NCBI GenBank assembly: GCA_964618175.1
Contig: CAZTZX010000038.1
Location: 1-17,918 of the forward strand
DNA: 17,918 bases
Direction of reading: 5' to 3'
DNA from: DTU018 sp964618175
GTDB taxonomy: Bacteria > Bacillota > Syntrophomonadia > Syntrophomonadales > Syntrophomonadaceae
Positions 14,935 to 17,918 of the stretch are shown in pieces (the first letter of the stretch is position 1; every line of letters begins with the position of its first letter). A model generated the notes under the pieces. It did no database searches. It saw only the letters and a program-made list of their open reading frames with translations, and was not told the origin of the DNA. The translations under genes and the position numbers were made by a program.

Positions 14935-16236
14935 ATGTCCTACTGGGATCGCGAAAAAGAGTGTATGCCTCGCGAGGATATAGAAAAACTTCAACTGCGA
15001 AGATTGAAGGAAACAGTATACCGTGTTTATGCTTTTGTTCCGTCATATAAGGAAAAGATGGATCAAATCGGTATAAAACCTGATGACATCAATAGTCTGG
15101 ATGACTTGAACAAGTTACCTTTTACCACCAAGCAGGACTTGCGAGACAATTATCCATTTGGGTTATTTGCTGTTCCTATGAGCGAGGTCATAAGAATACA
15201 TTCTTCTTCCGGGACTACCGGAAAGCCAACGGTGGTAGGTTATTCAAAACGCGATATCGATACCTGGGCAGAGTTAATGGCTCGGGCTTTAACCAGTGCA
15301 GGTGCCAGTCGCCGGTCGATAATACAGAATTCTTATGGTTATGGCCTATTTACTGGCGGGCTGGGGGTGCATTATGGTGCTGAGAGACTGGGTGCCTCGG
15401 TTATACCGTCTTCAGGAGGGAATACCAAACGGCAGATCATGCTTATGCAGGACTTTGGCACTACGGTTTTGACATGCACACCTTCATATGCACTGTTTCT
15501 TTATGAAGTGATGGAAGAGATGGGGATCAGTCCCTCTGACCTTAAACTGGAATGCGGCATTTTTGGGGCGGAACCCTGGTCGGAAAACATGCGGCGTGAA
15601 ATCGAAAACAAACTTCAAATCAACGCCTTTGACATATATGGACTCAGTGAAATAGTGGGTCCGGGAGTAGCTATTGAATGTCCGGTTAGAAGTGGTCTTC
15701 ATCTGGCCGAAGATCATTTTATTGCTGAAATAATTGATGCGGAGTCCGGGGAGACTTTGCCAGAGGGATCGTCAGGGGAACTTGTCATTACCACTATTAC
15801 TAAAGAAGCCCTGCCGATTATACGTTACCGGACTCGAGATCTTAGCAAATTGGATAAGTCCAGGTGTGATTGTGGAAGAACTCATGTCCGCATGCAAAAG
15901 GTCTTGGGACGCTCCGACGACATGGTGATAATCCGGGGAGTCAATGTATTTCCCTCCATGGTGGAAAGTGTTTTACTTGATATACCTGGAGTTGAACCGC
16001 ATTATCTCCTGGTAGTGGATCGCAAAGGCACTCTGGACATATTAGAAGTTAGAGTCGAAGTATCGGAACAGGTGTTTTCTGATGAGGTTCGTAAACTAGA
16101 AGAACTGGGAGCAACTATCAGTAAGGAACTGGAAAGCGCTCTGGGAGTAAGTGCGAAGGTTCGTTTAGTCGAACCCAAATCTATTGAGCGCAGCGAAGGC
16201 AAGGCTCAAAGAGTTATTGATCGCAGAAGTATATAA
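14935..16236 (+). CDS. paaK: Phenylacetate-CoA ligase (aryl-CoA ligase)
   Basis: An AMP-forming ligase of the ANL superfamily that activates phenylacetate or a related aryl acid with ATP and CoA. The 433 residues match PaaK. The P-loop SSSGTTGKPT is at 90-99, YGLSE at 235-239, RYRTRDL at 297-303 and the hinge GRSDDMVIIRG at 325-335. A C-terminal SEGKAQRVIDRR carries the expected catalytic lysine near 423. A CDCG pair (C311, C313) is present in the linker, as in many PaaK proteins. In anaerobes such ligases often accompany indolepyruvate oxidoreductase in amino acid fermentation, but that gene is not in this window, so the physiological acid is uncertain. GGGAGGT lies 7 bases before ATG. The ACT-domain gene follows after 11 bases. 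The 140-base gap before it has no convincing promoter. Confidence 0.93.
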   Translation: MSYWDREKECMPREDIEKLQLRRLKETVYRVYAFVPSYKEKMDQIGIKPDDINSLDDLNKLPFTTKQDLRDNYPFGLFAVPMSEVIRIHSSSGTTGKPTVVGYSKRDIDTWAELMARALTSAGASRRSIIQNSYGYGLFTGGLGVHYGAERLGASVIPSSGGNTKRQIMLMQDFGTTVLTCTPSYALFLYEVMEEMGISPSDLKLECGIFGAEPWSENMRREIENKLQINAFDIYGLSEIVGPGVAIECPVRSGLHLAEDHFIAEIIDAESGETLPEGSSGELVITTITKEALPIIRYRTRDLSKLDKSRCDCGRTHVRMQKVLGRSDDMVIIRGVNVFPSMVESVLLDIPGVEPHYLLVVDRKGTLDILEVRVEVSEQVFSDEVRKLEELGATISKELESALGVSAKVRLVEPKSIERSEGKAQRVIDRRSI

Positions 16237-16247
16237 GGAGGGTTAGT

Positions 16248-16676
16248 ATGGCGAAACAAATCTCGGTTTTCTTAGAGAACAAAGCCGGACGCCTATCCCA
16301 TGTCACCCGTGTGTTAGGAGAGGCGGGGATCAATATTCGTGCGCTGTCTATTGCCGATACCTCCGACTTTGGAATACTAAGGATCATAGTTAGCGATCCG
16401 GAAAAAGCCTACCGGATATTAAAAGAAGCTAATTTCACTGTTAGTGAAACTGACGTAATAGCGGTACAGGTGCCTGATTCCCCAGGAGGGCTGGCAGCCG
16501 TACTGGAACAAATGTCAGATGGCAACTTGAATATAGAATATCTGTATGCCTTTTTGGGTACTTCTGGCAATGACGCCCTGGTTATTTTCAAAGTCGAAGA
16601 TATTGAACGGGCGCGCCAAACCTTTATAGAAAAAGGAATACCTTTTCTTGATGAACAAAAGCTGTATAAATTATGA
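16248..16676 (+). CDS. Tandem ACT-domain protein
   Basis: A 142-residue protein made of two ACT domains, roughly residues 1-68 and 70-142, with no catalytic domain. ACT domains bind small ligands, usually amino acids, and regulate partner enzymes. The first copy begins KQISVFLENKAGRLSHV and has GINIRALSIAD; the second begins VIAVQVPDSPGGLAAVL and has LNIEYLYAF, each with the Gly-containing loop where ligands bind. AAGGAGGG sits before the ATG, 11 bases after paaK, so it is co-transcribed with paaK. Such pairs are common in anaerobic bacteria and archaea, which suggests, by inference, that it senses an aromatic or other amino acid in connection with the ligase. Ligand unknown. Confidence 0.9.
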   Translation: MAKQISVFLENKAGRLSHVTRVLGEAGINIRALSIADTSDFGILRIIVSDPEKAYRILKEANFTVSETDVIAVQVPDSPGGLAAVLEQMSDGNLNIEYLYAFLGTSGNDALVIFKVEDIERARQTFIEKGIPFLDEQKLYKL

Positions 16677-16683
16677 AACCAAA

Positions 16684-16716
16684 GGGAGTCTTGTTAAAGG
16701 GACTCCCTGGCCTTTT
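16684..16716 (+). terminator. Intrinsic terminator after paaK-ACT
   Basis: GGGAGTC (16684-16690) pairs perfectly with GACTCCC (16701-16707) over a 10-base loop, followed by TGGCCTTTT. The T tract is modest, but the position, 8 bases after the stop, fits a transcript end. Confidence 0.65.
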
Positions 16717-16895
16717 ACCGTTTTTCTGTGATACCGTTGGATACAGATATAGAATATCGTAGTAATATTGGGGTTTATTTTTTGTAGCATTTGCAGTACT
16801 TCTGTTTCTTGCAACCTAGGTTCCATAACATTGCAGCATGCATCCTGGCTCCTTCCTAACAATGACTGAAAGAACCATGAGAAGGAGGTGAACAA

Positions 16896-17390
16896 ATGAA
16901 AAAAGCTCTTGGTCTAGGTTTAATCGTAGGTATATTTTTTGCCCTGTTTGTGTTTTTCCAGAATTATCTTGGAGCCACTGCTTTTTACATTGCCGCAGTT
17001 GCTATGGCAATGTTCGCAGTGATTGGCCCATTGGGAGATTACTTGAAAGTAGCCATTGCTATGCTGGTTGGTATAGTAGTAGGATTGGCCTCCATGATAA
17101 TCCTGGCCTTATCATTTCCCCTTCCCCCTGATAACATCATGTACTTGGCCATAGTGTCAGGTATTGCGCTGTTCCTGCTGGTGGTGCTTTCAGTAACCGG
17201 TTTGAGAATTGATGCTATGTTCTTAGGTTGGGCTGCCTCGTTGGCTGCTTTATACCCGACTTACATGGCTGATGCTGCTTCACTGGCTACAGCGGCTGTA
17301 CCCGCTACTGTCGGAGTTACCGTATCTTTGATGGTGGGACTGGTCATGTCACTACTGGTTATCAAGATCGCCATGGCGGCAAATAGGTAA
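16896..17390 (+). CDS. Small polytopic membrane protein (possibly DUF1097-like)
   Basis: A 164-residue, very hydrophobic protein with about six predicted membrane spans (roughly residues 5-25, 28-47, 49-74, 82-103, 107-125 and 135-160) and very short loops. There is no cleavable signal and no recognisable catalytic motif. Size and span pattern resemble DUF1097-type inner membrane proteins, but I cannot confirm this. The start is certain: a near-perfect AAGGAGGTGA (16882-16891) stands before ATG. It opens a new transcript after the terminator and is followed, 19 bases on, by a secreted or anchored protein gene, so the two may act together in the envelope. Function unknown. Confidence 0.8.
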   Translation: MKKALGLGLIVGIFFALFVFFQNYLGATAFYIAAVAMAMFAVIGPLGDYLKVAIAMLVGIVVGLASMIILALSFPLPPDNIMYLAIVSGIALFLLVVLSVTGLRIDAMFLGWAASLAALYPTYMADAASLATAAVPATVGVTVSLMVGLVMSLLVIKIAMAANR

Positions 17391-17409
17391 AGGGAAGGAG
17401 GGATATGAG

Positions 17410-17918
17410 TTGCTGAGAAAACCCAAATTACATCAATTGTTAATACTGTTTATGGTTTTATCGCTGGTTTTGGCACCGGCCTTAAGTGCCGCTGGTCCAG
17501 GAGCAGCACCTGAAAAACTAGTGGATAACGAACTAGTAGTATCCACACTGGGTCAAGATGGATCTATTGAGGGAATGCAGGTTTTGAATCACATCAGAGT
17601 ATTTGGAGAGGGTAACTACCCAGTACAGGATTCAAGTCGTTTTAAGCTTTCTTCTATTAGAAATCTGTATGGCACTGAAAAAATTAATTACAGTGACAGC
17701 CAGATTAATGTAAACGTAGATGCCAAAGGCTTTTCGGATTTATATTACCTAGCAGAACTGGATAAGGAAGAAATAGCTAAAGCTGACCTGCCAGTAAGTA
17801 TAAACCTGGAATACTATTTAGATGGAAAGAAAGTTCAACCTGCACAGTTGGCCGGGAGAACCGGTCAAATCAAAATAGTTTGTGAAGTTGAAAACTTGAC
17901 CGGCGAATCACAAATGCT
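17410..17918 (+). CDS. Secreted or membrane-anchored conserved protein, N-terminal part (runs off the window)
   Basis: The first 169 residues of an open frame that continues past the window end. TTG is the likely start, 7 bases after AAGGAGGG (17395-17402); the nearer ATG at 17405 hits a stop after three codons. A signal peptide or anchor is clear: basic LRKPKLH, then a hydrophobic stretch LLILFMVLSLVLAPALSA to about residue 27. The mature part has ELVVSTLGQDGSIEGMQVLN, a VSTL..DG.I..M.V pattern, and INLEYYLDGKKVQPAQLAG followed by RTGQIKIV. This resembles clostridial extracytoplasmic proteins with a YYLDGK..P..LAGK.G segment, sometimes found with YhgE/Pip-like membrane proteins; that is a recollection, not a search. 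No function can be assigned. It is downstream of a membrane protein gene, probably in one operon. Confidence 0.75.
   Translation, partial: MLRKPKLHQLLILFMVLSLVLAPALSAAGPGAAPEKLVDNELVVSTLGQDGSIEGMQVLNHIRVFGEGNYPVQDSSRFKLSSIRNLYGTEKINYSDSQINVNVDAKGFSDLYYLAELDKEEIAKADLPVSINLEYYLDGKKVQPAQLAGRTGQIKIVCEVENLTGESQM

Noticed and set aside
16671..16895. 74-codon minus-strand frame in the gap before the membrane protein gene
   Set aside because: It ends inside the terminator hairpin of the preceding operon, has no convincing start region, and its opposite strand holds the ribosome site of the next gene.

Overview
The window looks like a chromosomal segment from an anaerobic Gram-positive bacterium of the Clostridia. 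A Syntrophomonas-like relative is my best guess, but the species cannot be fixed from the sequence. The evidence is the strong GGAGG-type ribosome binding sites before almost every gene, T-box tRNA-sensing leader elements, an oxygen-independent HemZ, and the run rel-dtd-metallohydrolase-hemZ-hisS-aspS-6S RNA-tcdA, which resembles known Firmicutes gene orders. Almost everything is on the + strand with tight spacing. This is mostly a core-genome region, and I see no mobile element, CRISPR array, tRNA or rRNA gene.

Layout. At 17-1120 (minus strand) is a P-loop ATPase of unknown role, divergent from the rest. At 1222-7110 lies a tight run: recJ (DNA repair exonuclease, interrupted by a 100-N assembly gap), rel (bifunctional (p)ppGpp synthetase/hydrolase), dtd (D-aminoacyl-tRNA deacylase) and a glyoxalase-II-like metallohydrolase. 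At 7111-7567 is a regulatory leader: a promoter, a full T-box riboswitch whose specifier reads UUC (Phe), its terminator, and then a second T-box antiterminator/terminator unit with no Stem I of its own. At 7568-13793 follow aroF (DAHP synthase), pheA (prephenate dehydratase), hemZ, hisS and aspS. The first three overlap one another and the last two are closely spaced, so all five may depend on the Phe T-box. At 13873-14074 is a putative 6S RNA with its own promoter and terminator, in the same aspS-yrvM interval where Bacillus subtilis carries 6S-1 RNA. At 14093-14794 is tcdA (the yrvM orthologue). At 14935-16676 are a phenylacetate-CoA ligase (paaK) and a double-ACT-domain protein, ended by a terminator. 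At 16896-17918 are a small polytopic membrane protein and the start of a secreted or membrane-anchored protein that runs off the window.

How it fits together. Translation quality and supply (dtd, hisS, aspS, tcdA), the stringent response (rel), RNA polymerase control (6S RNA) and phenylalanine synthesis (aroF, pheA, under a tRNA-Phe sensor) are clustered. The aroF product lacks the usual N-terminal regulatory domain, and the pheA product has an altered ESRP motif in its ACT domain. Taken with the doubled transcription terminator, this suggests, as an inference, that Phe supply here is controlled more by RNA-level attenuation than by enzyme feedback. The most unusual element is the tandem T-box leader with the duplicated expression platform.
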